This document shows, one piece after another, positions 24,305 through 32,784 of a stretch of 64,000 nucleotides of DNA (the stretch's first letter is position 1; every line of letters begins with the position of its first letter). A model generated the notes under the pieces. That model saw only the letters and a program-made list of their open reading frames with translations. It did not search any database and was not told where the DNA came from. Source of the DNA: Marixanthomonas sp002364245 (GTDB lineage Bacteria; Bacteroidota; Bacteroidia; Flavobacteriales; Flavobacteriaceae). The translations under genes were made by a program, and so were the position numbers. The DNA lies in assembly GCA_963973455.1 (NCBI GenBank), contig CAXAZF010000005.1, positions 186,001 to 250,000 on the forward strand, written 5' to 3'.

Positions 24305-25108
24305 ATGGGGCTTTTTAAAAAAAATCCTTTCGGACATATATTATTCTTAAAAAAATGGCTCATCCGTATCTTGGGTGCTGCAACGCATAGGCGGTTTAAA
24401 GGTTTTAATAAATTACAGATTGAGGGTAGTGAAATTATAAAAAACTTACCTGACACCAATGTGCTTTTTGTGTCTAACCACCAGACTTATTTTGCAGATG
24501 TTGTTGCTATGTTTCATGTATTCAATGCCAGTTTGAGCGGTCGTGCTGATAATATTAAAAATATAGGCTATCTCTGGAATCCAAAATTGAACATCTATTT
24601 TGTTGCTGCAAAAGAAACCATGCAGTCTGGATTACTCCCTAAAATATTAGCGTATGCAGGCTCTGTAAGTATTGAACGTACTTGGCGTGCAAAGGGAGAA
24701 GAAGTGAATAGACAGGTTAAAATGAGTGATGTCAGCAATATAACCAAAGCTTTGGATGATGGTTGGGTTATTACTTTCCCGCAAGGAACTACTAAACCTT
24801 GGCGGCCCATACGACGCGGAACGGCTCATATAATTAAAAAGAATAAACCCTTGGTTGTCCCTATCGTAATAGATGGTTTTAGACGCTCTTTCGATAAAAA
24901 AGGAATTCGTATAAAAAAGCGTGGTATTTTACAGTCTATGGAAATTAAAGAACCATTGGATATTGATTATGAAAATGATACCATATCAGAAATTGTTGAA
25001 AAACTGGAATATGCGATTGAACAACACCCTTCTTTTTTAAAAGTTATACCTGCTGAAGAAATCGAAAAAGAAGAAGAACTTAACAAAGAACGGCATTGGC
25101 GATATTAA
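24305..25108 (+). CDS. PlsC-like 1-acyl-sn-glycerol-3-phosphate acyltransferase with atypical motif I
   Basis: 267 residues from ATG at 24305 (a TTG 15 bp upstream is less likely). The acyltransferase core is recognisable: motif I is SNHQTYFAD (H59 to D65), motif III-like FPQGTTKPW and motif IV VPIVIDGFRRSF. However the catalytic histidine and aspartate are separated by five residues (HX5D) instead of four, and motif III has Q where E is usual. These changes are compatible with a distinct acyl or substrate specificity. It has a charged C-terminus rich in glutamate. No signal peptide is present; membrane association through residues 14-24 is likely. Confidence 0.82.
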   Translation: MGLFKKNPFGHILFLKKWLIRILGAATHRRFKGFNKLQIEGSEIIKNLPDTNVLFVSNHQTYFADVVAMFHVFNASLSGRADNIKNIGYLWNPKLNIYFVAAKETMQSGLLPKILAYAGSVSIERTWRAKGEEVNRQVKMSDVSNITKALDDGWVITFPQGTTKPWRPIRRGTAHIIKKNKPLVVPIVIDGFRRSFDKKGIRIKKRGILQSMEIKEPLDIDYENDTISEIVEKLEYAIEQHPSFLKVIPAEEIEKEEELNKERHWRY

Positions 25109-25157
25109 GACTTGGAATCAAGACGGTTTAAACAAAGAGCCAAGATAGATAAACTTC

Positions 25158-25871
25158 TTACTTTTTAAATATCGGAATTAAATACGAAATGGTATATCCA
25201 TAACCTACACCAAATTCGCTGAAATCATACGTTCTATTGAAACCAGGAATGTAGAGGTTGCCAAAATTATCAGGTTCGTCTTCGCCTAACTTGCGTTTTA
25301 ACTGTAAATTTACAGAAAGGTACAAGTTATTTAAAATTTCAGTTTTTATCCCTACGATCAATTCTACCCAATGACCTGTTAATCCTTTATACTCAATAGG
25401 ACTTTCTTTAAAGGTCTGCGGAAAGGCCTGATTGGTAGTATAAACTTGATATGATAACAGTTCTTGCTTAAACGTGGAAAAACCATAACGCAACCCTCCA
25501 AAAATGGCATTTTCCATTCCCAACCAGTTATTGTAGGCGTTGTAGTCAAAACCTAATTTTGCGTAACTACCTGTGGTAATTGAGTTTAAATTTTCTTCAA
25601 ACCGTTCTTTCTTTTCATTGCCAATTTCTGCTGCTGCGTAAAATTTATCTGTTACCCTAAAATCGCCCATCACTTCAAAACCGGAATATCCTTTTTCAAA
25701 AGCTGTACGAGCAAATTTTGACAAATCTGTACCTACCCGAATACCGTATTTGTTATTCGTAAATGTAGAGTCGATAACAGCTTCTTCATTTTCAATGTTT
25801 TCTTGTGCCAAAGATGTAAATGACACACAAAAAACACTAATGTAAAATAGTAATGTGTGTGTCGTTTTCAT
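25158..25871 (-). CDS. DUF6048 family outer-membrane-type protein
   Basis: 237 residues with a signal peptide ending at SLAQ. The rest is a beta-rich, aromatic-ended sequence (GYGYTISYLIPIFKK at the C-terminus) such as found in small outer-membrane barrels. It overlaps the DUF6452 gene by 35 bp and runs in the same direction as rlmD. This rlmD-DUF6452-DUF6048 order is common in Flavobacteriaceae, as I recall it. Function unknown. The stop at 25158 faces the acyltransferase gene 49 bp away without a clear hairpin. Confidence 0.85.
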   Translation of the reverse strand: MKTTHTLLFYISVFCVSFTSLAQENIENEEAVIDSTFTNNKYGIRVGTDLSKFARTAFEKGYSGFEVMGDFRVTDKFYAAAEIGNEKKERFEENLNSITTGSYAKLGFDYNAYNNWLGMENAIFGGLRYGFSTFKQELLSYQVYTTNQAFPQTFKESPIEYKGLTGHWVELIVGIKTEILNNLYLSVNLQLKRKLGEDEPDNFGNLYIPGFNRTYDFSEFGVGYGYTISYLIPIFKK

Positions 25872-26331
25872 TTTCTACTGAATTATTGTTTACATTAATT
25901 TGAAAAATCCAATTATTGGCTCCTTCATCTTCAAAACTAGCTTGTATATTGTTATATATAGTTTTAAAAGAACATGCTCGGTTTACATAAATATCCTCCC
26001 TACCATAAGAAAACTCCACAATATCTGTATTAGGGGGAGAGGGAACACTATCAGTGTTAATGGTAAATCGATACCTAGTTAAATCTGCACCTGCATTTAA
26101 AGGAATAGCAATTGAGTCGGTTGTTTCATTATCAACGACTATTTGGCTGTTTTCTAAAGTGGTTTCAATGGTTAAGGCATTGGCTGCTTTTGCTTCCGAA
26201 GGAATTGCTGCATTTTTAAAAGTAACGATAAGCAGGGGAGTTGTCTGTGTGGTTTGGGGGCAAATATCATCGCGCGTACAGCCATGAAAAGCAAACAGGA
26301 TGAATAAAACGAAACAGATTTTTTTTATCAT
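25837..26331 (-). CDS. DUF6452 family lipoprotein
   Basis: 164 residues. A lipobox (FHGC) places the acylated cysteine at residue 18, followed by T-R-D-D, a short charged stretch that could be an export signal. The remainder is a predicted beta-sandwich with alternating strands. Cysteines at residues 24 and 118 might pair. It overlaps DUF6048 by 35 bp, so the pair is translationally coupled and they probably work together in the outer membrane. No enzymatic motif is visible. Family identity is inferred from context and general sequence pattern. Confidence 0.82.
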   Translation of the reverse strand: MIKKICFVLFILFAFHGCTRDDICPQTTQTTPLLIVTFKNAAIPSEAKAANALTIETTLENSQIVVDNETTDSIAIPLNAGADLTRYRFTINTDSVPSPPNTDIVEFSYGREDIYVNRACSFKTIYNNIQASFEDEGANNWIFQINVNNNSVENENDTHITILH

Positions 26332-26360
26332 AGTTGTTTTTCGAAATTCTTCCGAAGAAA

Positions 26361-27770
26361 TTAGCGTTTTTCCAAAAGTACAACATTTTCCACGTGATGT
26401 GTTTGCGGAAACATGTCTACCGGTTGTACTTTTGTTACTTTATAACGTTTATCTAACAATGCTAAATCCCTAGCTTGTGTAGCGCTGTTGCAGCTTACAT
26501 ACACAATTTTATCGGGCGATAGCTTTAAAAGTTGCATAACTACATCGGTATGCATGCCATCACGCGGCGGATCGGTAATTACCACATCTGGTTTTCCATG
26601 TGTGTTTATAAAGGTTTCGTTAAACACCTTTTTCATATCACCCACATAGAATTCAACGTTTTCTATATTGTTTAATTGTGCGTTTTCTTTGGCGGCTTCA
26701 ATAGCGTCGGGCACAGCTTCTACGCCAATTACTTTTCCAGCCTTCTTGGCAACAAACTGAGCGATGGTTCCCGTTCCTGTATATAAATCATAAACCAATT
26801 CATCACCTTTTAAATTGGCAAAATCTCGGGTTATTTTGTAAAGTTCGTAGGCTTGCTCCGAGTTGGTTTGATAAAAAGACTTGGCGTTTATTTTAAACTG
26901 CAGTCCTTCCATTTCTTCGATTATGTAGTCTTTTCCGTGGTAGCAAATTACATCTTGATCGTAAATTGTATCATTTCCTTTACTGTTAACCACGTATTGT
27001 AGTGAAGTGATTTCAGGAAACTCAGTAGCAATAGCATCTAAAAGTTTTTCGCGATTTGGTTTATCGTCAAAATAAAACTGAACCAACACCATAATATCAC
27101 CGGTAGTAGCAGTACGAAGCATTAACGTACGTAAAAAACCTTCTTGTTTTCTTGGGTTGAAAAAGGACAAATTGAGCTCTTGCGCTTTTTCTTTAACGAA
27201 ATTTCTAATAGCATTACTAGGATCACGTTGTAAATGACATTTTTTTATATCGATGATTTTATCCCACATTCCAGGTTTGTGAAACCCTAGAGCGTTTCGA
27301 TTTTCAATTACTTCACCGCTCTCAATTTGCTCTGTTGTAAGCCACTTACTATCGCTAAAGGAAAATTCCATTTTATTTCGATAAAAATAAATGTCTTCTG
27401 AACCTAAAATAGGGGTGACTTCTGGTAATTCAATTTTCCCTAAACGTTGCAGGTTGTTAACTACTTCCTTTTGTTTGAAGTATAATTGATGCTCATAGCC
27501 CATATTTTGCCATTTGCAACCACCACAGGTGTCAAAATGTTGACACACAGGCTCCACACGCTTATCAGAATAGGTTGAAAAGGCTACTGCGTTGCCTTCG
27601 TAATATGATTTTCGCTTTTTATAGGTTTCAATGGTTGCTATATCGCCAGGAATGGCGTTGTTTATAAAAATAACCCGTCCATCAGGTGCTTTTGCGACTG
27701 CTTTACCTTTTGCTCCGGCATCAATCACTTCCAGGTCTTCAAATATTTTGCGTTTATTGCGTCTTCCCAT
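26361..27770 (-). CDS. rlmD: 23S rRNA (uracil(1939)-C(5))-methyltransferase RlmD
   Basis: 469 residues from the ATG at 27770 (a TTG three codons upstream is less likely). An N-terminal TRAM domain is followed by the iron-sulfur motif CQHFDTCGGCKWQ, a long central domain, a SAM-binding segment DLYTGTGTIAQFVAKKAGKV and the catalytic cysteine in VYVSCNSATQARDL. It adds a methyl group to U1939 of 23S rRNA. The distance between the -7 box (27777-27784 on the minus strand) and the ATG is only about 7 bp, so the transcript is short-leadered or leaderless. Confidence 0.96.
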   Translation of the reverse strand: MGRRNKRKIFEDLEVIDAGAKGKAVAKAPDGRVIFINNAIPGDIATIETYKKRKSYYEGNAVAFSTYSDKRVEPVCQHFDTCGGCKWQNMGYEHQLYFKQKEVVNNLQRLGKIELPEVTPILGSEDIYFYRNKMEFSFSDSKWLTTEQIESGEVIENRNALGFHKPGMWDKIIDIKKCHLQRDPSNAIRNFVKEKAQELNLSFFNPRKQEGFLRTLMLRTATTGDIMVLVQFYFDDKPNREKLLDAIATEFPEITSLQYVVNSKGNDTIYDQDVICYHGKDYIIEEMEGLQFKINAKSFYQTNSEQAYELYKITRDFANLKGDELVYDLYTGTGTIAQFVAKKAGKVIGVEAVPDAIEAAKENAQLNNIENVEFYVGDMKKVFNETFINTHGKPDVVITDPPRDGMHTDVVMQLLKLSPDKIVYVSCNSATQARDLALLDKRYKVTKVQPVDMFPQTHHVENVVLLEKR

Positions 27771-27776
27771 AGGGGG

Positions 27777-27784
27777 CAAAAATA
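27777..27784 (-). promoter_or_regulatory. Perfect -7 box (TATTTTTG) for rlmD
   Basis: Minus-strand TATTTTTG ends 6 bp before the rlmD ATG at 27770. A start site would fall within a base or two of the ATG, so translation could be leaderless. The region just upstream is the large dyad at 27784-27827. Confidence 0.45.
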
Positions 27785-27827
27785 CTATTTATAACATTTA
27801 AACTTCAAATTGTTACCTATAAATAGT
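27784..27827. repeat. Large imperfect inverted repeat upstream of rlmD
   Basis: ACTATTTATA at 27784-27793 and TATAAATAGT at 27818-27827 are perfect 10-bp complements, separated by 24 bp. The inner part TAACATTT (27792-27799) also pairs imperfectly with AAATTGTTA (27807-27815). The dyad covers the -8 to -50 region of the rlmD promoter, so an operator is plausible; a T-run follows on the plus strand, but no plus-strand gene precedes it. Confidence 0.6.
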
Positions 27828-28211
27828 TTTTTTCACTCATCCTTTCTATAAAACTATCTTGAATATGTAACAATTTTAAAATAATAAGTCAAACTTCCCC
27901 ATTTGTAGTTTTAGTAATCAAATGTAGATAGAACATTAGCTTGCCTTTTACATATTTATCGTTTAGGTTATTATCCATTTTTTTTAAAAACAATACTGTA
28001 TTGGGTGCCGTTTTTCCTTTTTGATTGGTTCGATCAACCTGCTATAATGTGTTTCACTCAGGTTTTGTTATGTGCCGGAATTTTAAAAACAGTTGTTATA
28101 GGTAAAAGCTTCCGCAATAAAAAAATCATAGGATTGAATTGTGTTTTAGCTGAAAATAAAAGTGAATATAGTGTTATTTAAAATATGCACATGGAAACCT
28201 AAAAGAAATTG
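27828..28211. other. Intergenic region between rlmD and hutH, no gene found
   Basis: About 380 bp of AT-rich sequence with no convincing gene. It contains a 13-bp palindrome CAATACTGTATTG at 27991-28003, a TTGAT-ATCAA dyad at 28021-28037, and an enterobacterial-looking promoter TTGATT-N16-TATAAT at 28021-28048 that would be atypical for this phylum. A 44-codon ORF (28047-28181) starts inside it but is probably spurious. No tRNA or riboswitch is recognisable. Confidence 0.5.
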
Positions 28212-28219
28212 TATTTTTG
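28212..28219 (+). promoter_or_regulatory. Perfect -7 box (TATTTTTG) for hutH
   Basis: TATTTTTG at 28212-28219 fits TAnnTTTG exactly and sits 26 bp before the ATG at 28246. A clear -33 element was not found. It lies inside the longer in-frame extension of the ORF, which argues for the downstream start. Confidence 0.5.
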
Positions 28220-28245
28220 CATTTTACAACCTACGACCATTTATT

Positions 28246-29757
28246 ATGCAAGAAACACATTATATAAGCAGTGAGTTATTAGACCTGCCTACCATCCAAG
28301 ACATACTTACCACTAATAAAAAGTTAGATCTTTCAGACGAAGCGTTATTAAACATAAAAAAATCGAAAGAATACCTTACTTCAAAAATTGAGAATAATAA
28401 TACTCCAATTTATGGTATCAACACAGGTTTTGGTTCCTTGTGTAATGTTGAAATATCTACAGAAAACTTATCCAAGCTTCAGGAAAACCTGGTAATGTCT
28501 CATGCTTGTGGTACTGGAGATTATGTACCCAAGGCAATTGTAAAATTAATGTTGCTTCTAAAAATACAATCGCTAAGCTATGGTTATAGTGGTGTTCAGT
28601 TGCAAACTGTAGAGCGCCTTATTTATTTTTACAACAACGATATTTTACCTGTTATATACACACAAGGAAGTTTGGGTGCGTCTGGTGATTTGGCTCCACT
28701 GGCACATTTGGCGTTGCCTCTTTTAGGAAAAGGGGATGTATATTCTGAAGGAAAACGTGTTTCTTCAGAAAAAATATTGAAAAAATTAGACCTTGAGCCT
28801 ATTACCTTAGAAGCAAAAGAAGGGCTTGCCCTATTGAACGGAACGCAGTTTATGAGTGCGTATGGTATTCATTTATTGCTGAAATGTTATAAACTTTCTT
28901 ATTTGGCCGATATGATTGGGTCGCTTTCGGTCGATGCTTTTGATTGTAATATGAGCCCTTTTGATCCTTTGGTACATTTAGTGAGGCCGCACGCCGGGCA
29001 AATTAAAACAGCTGAACGTGTACGGGAATTTTTGGAAGAAAGTGAATTAGGGAAGAGTGAAAAGAAAAATGTACAGGATCCATACTCCTTTAGATGTATT
29101 CCGCAAGTTCATGGTGCTACAAAAGATACGTTAAAGTTTGTGCATAAAACCTTTAAGACCGAAATAAATTCGGTAACCGATAACCCGAATATTTTTATAA
29201 AAGATGATAAAATAATCTCTGGTGGAAACTTTCACGGACAACCTTTGGCACTGGCATTGGATTATCTGAGCATTGCTTTTGCAGAATTAGGGAACATAAG
29301 TGAACGTCGTACTTATCAACTGGTTTCCGGTTTACGAGGACTTCCAGATTTTTTAGTAAACAATCCAGGCTTGAACAGTGGGTTTATGATACCACAATAT
29401 ACGGCAGCGAGTATAGTAAGCCAGAACAAACAATTGGCAACACCAGCCTCAGTAGATTCTATTGTTTCTTCAAACGGACAAGAAGACCACGTAAGCATGG
29501 GCGCAAATGCTGCGACCAAAGCCTTGCGTGTTATTGATAATATTGAAACTGTTCTGGCAATCGAGTTACTCAATGCCTCACAAGCTATAGAGTTTAGAAG
29601 GCCTAAGAAAACATCACCATTATTAGAGTCGTTATTGGAATCATTCAGAAAAACAGCCCCTTTTGTTGAAGAAGATAGGGTGTTGGCGAATGATATTCAT
29701 GCCTCGGTAGCCTTTATACAAAGCTTTACTATTGATGAAAATTTGTTGTTTGGTTAA
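28246..29757 (+). CDS. hutH: Histidine ammonia-lyase
   Basis: 503 residues from ATG at 28246. The 28 extra in-frame codons upstream are not conserved-looking and contain the promoter, so they are excluded. The MIO-forming triad A-S-G lies at residues 145-147 in GSLGASGDLAPLAHLAL. The histidine in NLVMSHACGTG and the glutamate in AIELLNASQ match HAL residues, and the family pattern YGINTGFG is present. It deaminates histidine to trans-urocanate. No hutU, hutI or hutG gene is within 20 kb, so the pathway is scattered or the product is used alone. High confidence for the aromatic-amino-acid lyase family, slightly less for HAL specificity. Confidence 0.92.
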   Translation: MQETHYISSELLDLPTIQDILTTNKKLDLSDEALLNIKKSKEYLTSKIENNNTPIYGINTGFGSLCNVEISTENLSKLQENLVMSHACGTGDYVPKAIVKLMLLLKIQSLSYGYSGVQLQTVERLIYFYNNDILPVIYTQGSLGASGDLAPLAHLALPLLGKGDVYSEGKRVSSEKILKKLDLEPITLEAKEGLALLNGTQFMSAYGIHLLLKCYKLSYLADMIGSLSVDAFDCNMSPFDPLVHLVRPHAGQIKTAERVREFLEESELGKSEKKNVQDPYSFRCIPQVHGATKDTLKFVHKTFKTEINSVTDNPNIFIKDDKIISGGNFHGQPLALALDYLSIAFAELGNISERRTYQLVSGLRGLPDFLVNNPGLNSGFMIPQYTAASIVSQNKQLATPASVDSIVSSNGQEDHVSMGANAATKALRVIDNIETVLAIELLNASQAIEFRRPKKTSPLLESLLESFRKTAPFVEEDRVLANDIHASVAFIQSFTIDENLLFG

Positions 29758-29761
29758 TAAT

Positions 29762-30139
29762 CTAAACAGGTGATTTTTTGATAATAGAATCTACCCAGTC
29801 TGTAGCTTCTTCCATAGTTTTAAAATGCCTCAAGGGTTGTTTTAAAAATATTTTTTCAACTTCGGTGGTAGCAGCTTTAATGTCCTTTTCTGAAACAACA
29901 GCAAAAGCAACCAGATTTTTAATTTTTGAGGTTTCAAAATAAACCCTAGGATCTACCGAATAGGAATTGGTTCTATGTGTTATGTAACCAAAGTTCTTTT
30001 TAGCAAAATACTTAGTTGATATATTTAATAAAAGATCATTGTATTCTGGTTTAACAGTGATGCCCTCGTTCATTACAAATACAACGTAATTTTCGTGAAT
30101 TTCTGCTATTCCAAAAGGGTAGGTGATTTTAGTTGTCAT
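29762..30139 (-). CDS. STAS/SpoIIAA-like small protein (first copy), function unknown
   Basis: 125 residues from ATG at 30139; a longer start at 30175 gives an unrelated hydrophobic extension. The sequence shows an alternating alpha/beta pattern with FGYITHRTNSYSVDP in the middle, then NLVAFAVVSE and MEEATDWVDSII at the end. This is the plan of the SpoIIAA/STAS-like fold, probably regulatory or protein-binding, but a function is not known. A paralog is at 52579-52947. Its stop is 4 bp from the convergent hutH stop, and the clpC terminator lies just upstream at 30180-30209. Confidence 0.7.
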   Translation of the reverse strand: MTTKITYPFGIAEIHENYVVFVMNEGITVKPEYNDLLLNISTKYFAKKNFGYITHRTNSYSVDPRVYFETSKIKNLVAFAVVSEKDIKAATTEVEKIFLKQPLRHFKTMEEATDWVDSIIKKSPV

Positions 30140-30179
30140 AAATAGGTTTAAGGTGGAGACTATATAAAAGTACAAAAAA

Positions 30180-30209
30180 AACCGTGCTTACAACTTAGCA
30201 AACACGGTT
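30180..30209 (-). terminator. Rho-independent terminator after clpC
   Basis: On the minus strand a 12-bp stem with two G-U pairs (30180-30191 with 30198-30209) closes a 6-nt loop and continues into a run of seven T. It stands 23 bp after the clpC stop. Confidence 0.85.
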
Positions 30210-30231
30210 CTTTAATTTATTATAAAGTTTA

Positions 30232-32784
30232 TTAAGACTCTGTAGTCTTCTTTTGTTTCTTGATTTTGATAGTAAGTTCCTCCTTTTTATCATCAAAATC
30301 CATGGTGATACTATCACTTTCTTGAAGATTTGAGTTAATAATTTCTTCAGCTAAAGCATCTTCAATATACTTTTGGATAGCCCTTTTAAGAGGGCGTGCA
30401 CCATATTCTTTATCAAACCCTTTATCAGCTATGTAATCTTTAGCTTTTTTAGTAAGCGTTAACTTATAGCCCAGATCTGAAATACGCACAAAAAGCTTCT
30501 CAAGTTCAATATCGATTATTTTATGAATATCTTCCTTGTCAAGTGCATTAAACACCATTACGTCGTCAACACGATTTAAAAACTCTGGAGCAAACGCCTT
30601 TTTTAAAGCATTTTGAATAATGCTTTTTGCATTTGCATCGGCTTGATTCTCTCGTGCTGCAGTACCAAAACCAACACCTTGACCAAAGTCTTTCAGCTTA
30701 CGGGCACCAATGTTAGAGGTCATAATTATTATGGTATTTCTGAAGTCAATCTTGCGGCCTAAACTATCGGTTAAATAACCGTCATCCAATACTTGTAGGA
30801 GCATATTAAATACATCTGGATGCGCTTTTTCAATTTCATCTAACAATACAACTGCATATGGCTTACGGCGTATTTTTTCAGTTAACTGTCCACCTTCTTC
30901 ATACCCAACATACCCTGGAGGTGCACCAATAAGACGGGACACAGAGAATTTCTCCATATACTCGCTCATATCGATACGAACCAACGCATTTTCCGAATCA
31001 AATAATTCACTCGCCAATACTTTGGCTAATTGGGTTTTACCTACTCCTGTTTGACCTAAGAAAATAAACGAACCAATTGGTTTGTTGGGATCTTTTAATC
31101 CCGCTCTGTTACGTTGTATTGCTTTTACAACTTTGCTTACGGCTTCGTCTTGGCCAATTACCTTTCCTTTAATTCGGTCGGGTAGAGCAGCTAGTTTATT
31201 GCTTTCTGTTTGTGCAATACGACTCACCGGAATACCGGTCATCATGGAAACAACTTCAGCTACATTTTCTTCATCAACGGTTTCCTTATGGAGTTTAGAT
31301 TCGTTTTCCCAAATTTCCTGCTCGGTAGCTAAATCTTTCTCTAAGGTTTTTTCATCATCACGCAATTTGGCTGCTTCTTCGTATTTTTGCTTTTTAACAA
31401 CTGAATTTTTAAGCTCTCTAACTTCTTCTAGCTTTGCCTCAATTTTCAATATTCTTTCTGGCACATTGATATTTGTTATGTGTACGCGAGAGCCTGCTTC
31501 ATCTAAAGCATCAATAGCTTTGTCTGGTAAGAAGCGTTCTGTCATATACCTGTTTGTTAACTTCACACAAGCTTCTAATGCTTCATCTGTATAGCTTACA
31601 TTGTGGTGCGACTCGTACTTATCTTTAATATTCTTAAGAATCTCTAATGTTTCGTCAATGCTTGTCGGCTCAACAATTACTTTTTGAAAACGTCGCTCTA
31701 AAGCACCATCTTTTTCGATGTGTTGGCGATATTCATCTAAAGTAGTAGCGCCAATACATTGAATTTCCCCACGCGCTAATGCCGGTTTAAACATATTAGA
31801 AGCATCCAACGAACCTGTGGCACCACCGGCACCTACTATAGTGTGGATTTCATCAATAAACAGTATTATATCATCGTTCTTTTCCAGCTCGTTCATAACG
31901 GCCTTCATACGCTCTTCAAACTGGCCTCTATATTTAGTTCCAGCCACTAAGCTTGCTAAATCTAAAGTAACAACCCTTTTATCGTATAAAATTCGGGATA
32001 CCTTACGTTGAATGATACGTAGCGCTAATCCTTCGGCAATAGCACTTTTACCAACACCAGGCTCACCAATTAATAGTGGATTGTTCTTTTTTCTTCTGCT
32101 TAATATTTGTGATACCCGTTGTATTTCGTTTTCACGTCCTACTACTGGGTCTAGCTTATCGTCTTCGGCCATAGCCGTTAAATCCCTACCAAAGTTATCT
32201 AAAACTGGGGTTTTGGATTTTTTGTTTCCTTTAGCACCACCACCTGTAAACAGGTTTTCTTTGCTGCCACCAGCTGCAGATGCGTCATCATCGCTAGGAA
32301 ATGACTCTGCGCTAGGACTGTCTATGAAATCTTCATCGTTTGCCATCATTAGTTTAAATTGATCTTTAACTCCATCATAATCAACTTTCATTTTTATCAA
32401 TAATTTGGTTGTGGGATCATTCTCGTTACGGAGAATGCACAGCAACAAATGTGCAGTATTGATGGAAGCGCTTTGAAATAGTTTTGCTTCTAAAAAAGTT
32501 GTTTTTAAAGCCCGTTCTGCTTGACGAGTTAAATGCAGGTTTTTTTTATCGTTAGTATTGCTTTCAGTGTTAGGGTTTGCTGGGCTCAAAATTTCAACCT
32601 TTCTTCTTAAATGGTTTAAATCTATATCCAGCGCGCTCAAAATAGAAACTGCTTTACCATTGCCATCGCGCAATAAGCCTAACATTAAATGTTCTGTGCC
32701 TATAAAATCGTGACCCAATCGTAATGCTTCTTCTTTACTGTAAGCAATTACATCTTTTACTCTCGGTGAAAAATTATCATCCAT
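30232..32784 (-). CDS. clpC: ATP-dependent Clp protease ATP-binding subunit ClpC
   Basis: 850 residues. N-terminal Clp repeats (about residues 5-150, MDDNFSPRVKDVIAYSKEEA), first AAA domain with Walker A GEPGVGKSAIAEG, a middle domain with a UVR-type segment (KQKYEEAAKLRDDEKTLEKDL), second AAA domain with GQTGVGKTQLAKVL, and a C-terminal ClpB-type D2-small domain. The segment DNFGRDLTAMAED upstream of the first AAA module is also usual. It unfolds substrates for ClpP or acts as a chaperone in the cytosol. The promoter region is divergent from gyrA. A clear terminator follows. High confidence. Confidence 0.96.
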   Translation of the reverse strand: MDDNFSPRVKDVIAYSKEEALRLGHDFIGTEHLMLGLLRDGNGKAVSILSALDIDLNHLRRKVEILSPANPNTESNTNDKKNLHLTRQAERALKTTFLEAKLFQSASINTAHLLLCILRNENDPTTKLLIKMKVDYDGVKDQFKLMMANDEDFIDSPSAESFPSDDDASAAGGSKENLFTGGGAKGNKKSKTPVLDNFGRDLTAMAEDDKLDPVVGRENEIQRVSQILSRRKKNNPLLIGEPGVGKSAIAEGLALRIIQRKVSRILYDKRVVTLDLASLVAGTKYRGQFEERMKAVMNELEKNDDIILFIDEIHTIVGAGGATGSLDASNMFKPALARGEIQCIGATTLDEYRQHIEKDGALERRFQKVIVEPTSIDETLEILKNIKDKYESHHNVSYTDEALEACVKLTNRYMTERFLPDKAIDALDEAGSRVHITNINVPERILKIEAKLEEVRELKNSVVKKQKYEEAAKLRDDEKTLEKDLATEQEIWENESKLHKETVDEENVAEVVSMMTGIPVSRIAQTESNKLAALPDRIKGKVIGQDEAVSKVVKAIQRNRAGLKDPNKPIGSFIFLGQTGVGKTQLAKVLASELFDSENALVRIDMSEYMEKFSVSRLIGAPPGYVGYEEGGQLTEKIRRKPYAVVLLDEIEKAHPDVFNMLLQVLDDGYLTDSLGRKIDFRNTIIIMTSNIGARKLKDFGQGVGFGTAARENQADANAKSIIQNALKKAFAPEFLNRVDDVMVFNALDKEDIHKIIDIELEKLFVRISDLGYKLTLTKKAKDYIADKGFDKEYGARPLKRAIQKYIEDALAEEIINSNLQESDSITMDFDDKKEELTIKIKKQKKTTES

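Noticed and set aside
28021..28048. TTGATT-N16-TATAAT, a promoter of the E. coli type, and a GGTTCGATC string like a tRNA T-loop
   Set aside because: The phylum uses TAnnTTTG promoters and no sigma factor of the E. coli kind is expected. The T-loop-like string has no stem of five pairs around it and no acceptor or anticodon arm, so no tRNA is present.
28047..28181. A 44-codon ORF on the plus strand upstream of hutH
   Set aside because: The product has no recognisable motif, low complexity at the end, and overlaps the hutH upstream region. It starts in an AT-rich spacer where random ORFs of this size are common.
31082..31594. Plus-strand 170-codon ORF inside clpC
   Set aside because: It lies opposite conserved ClpC AAA and UVR segments; the serine- and phenylalanine-rich product is what an antisense frame of such a gene yields.
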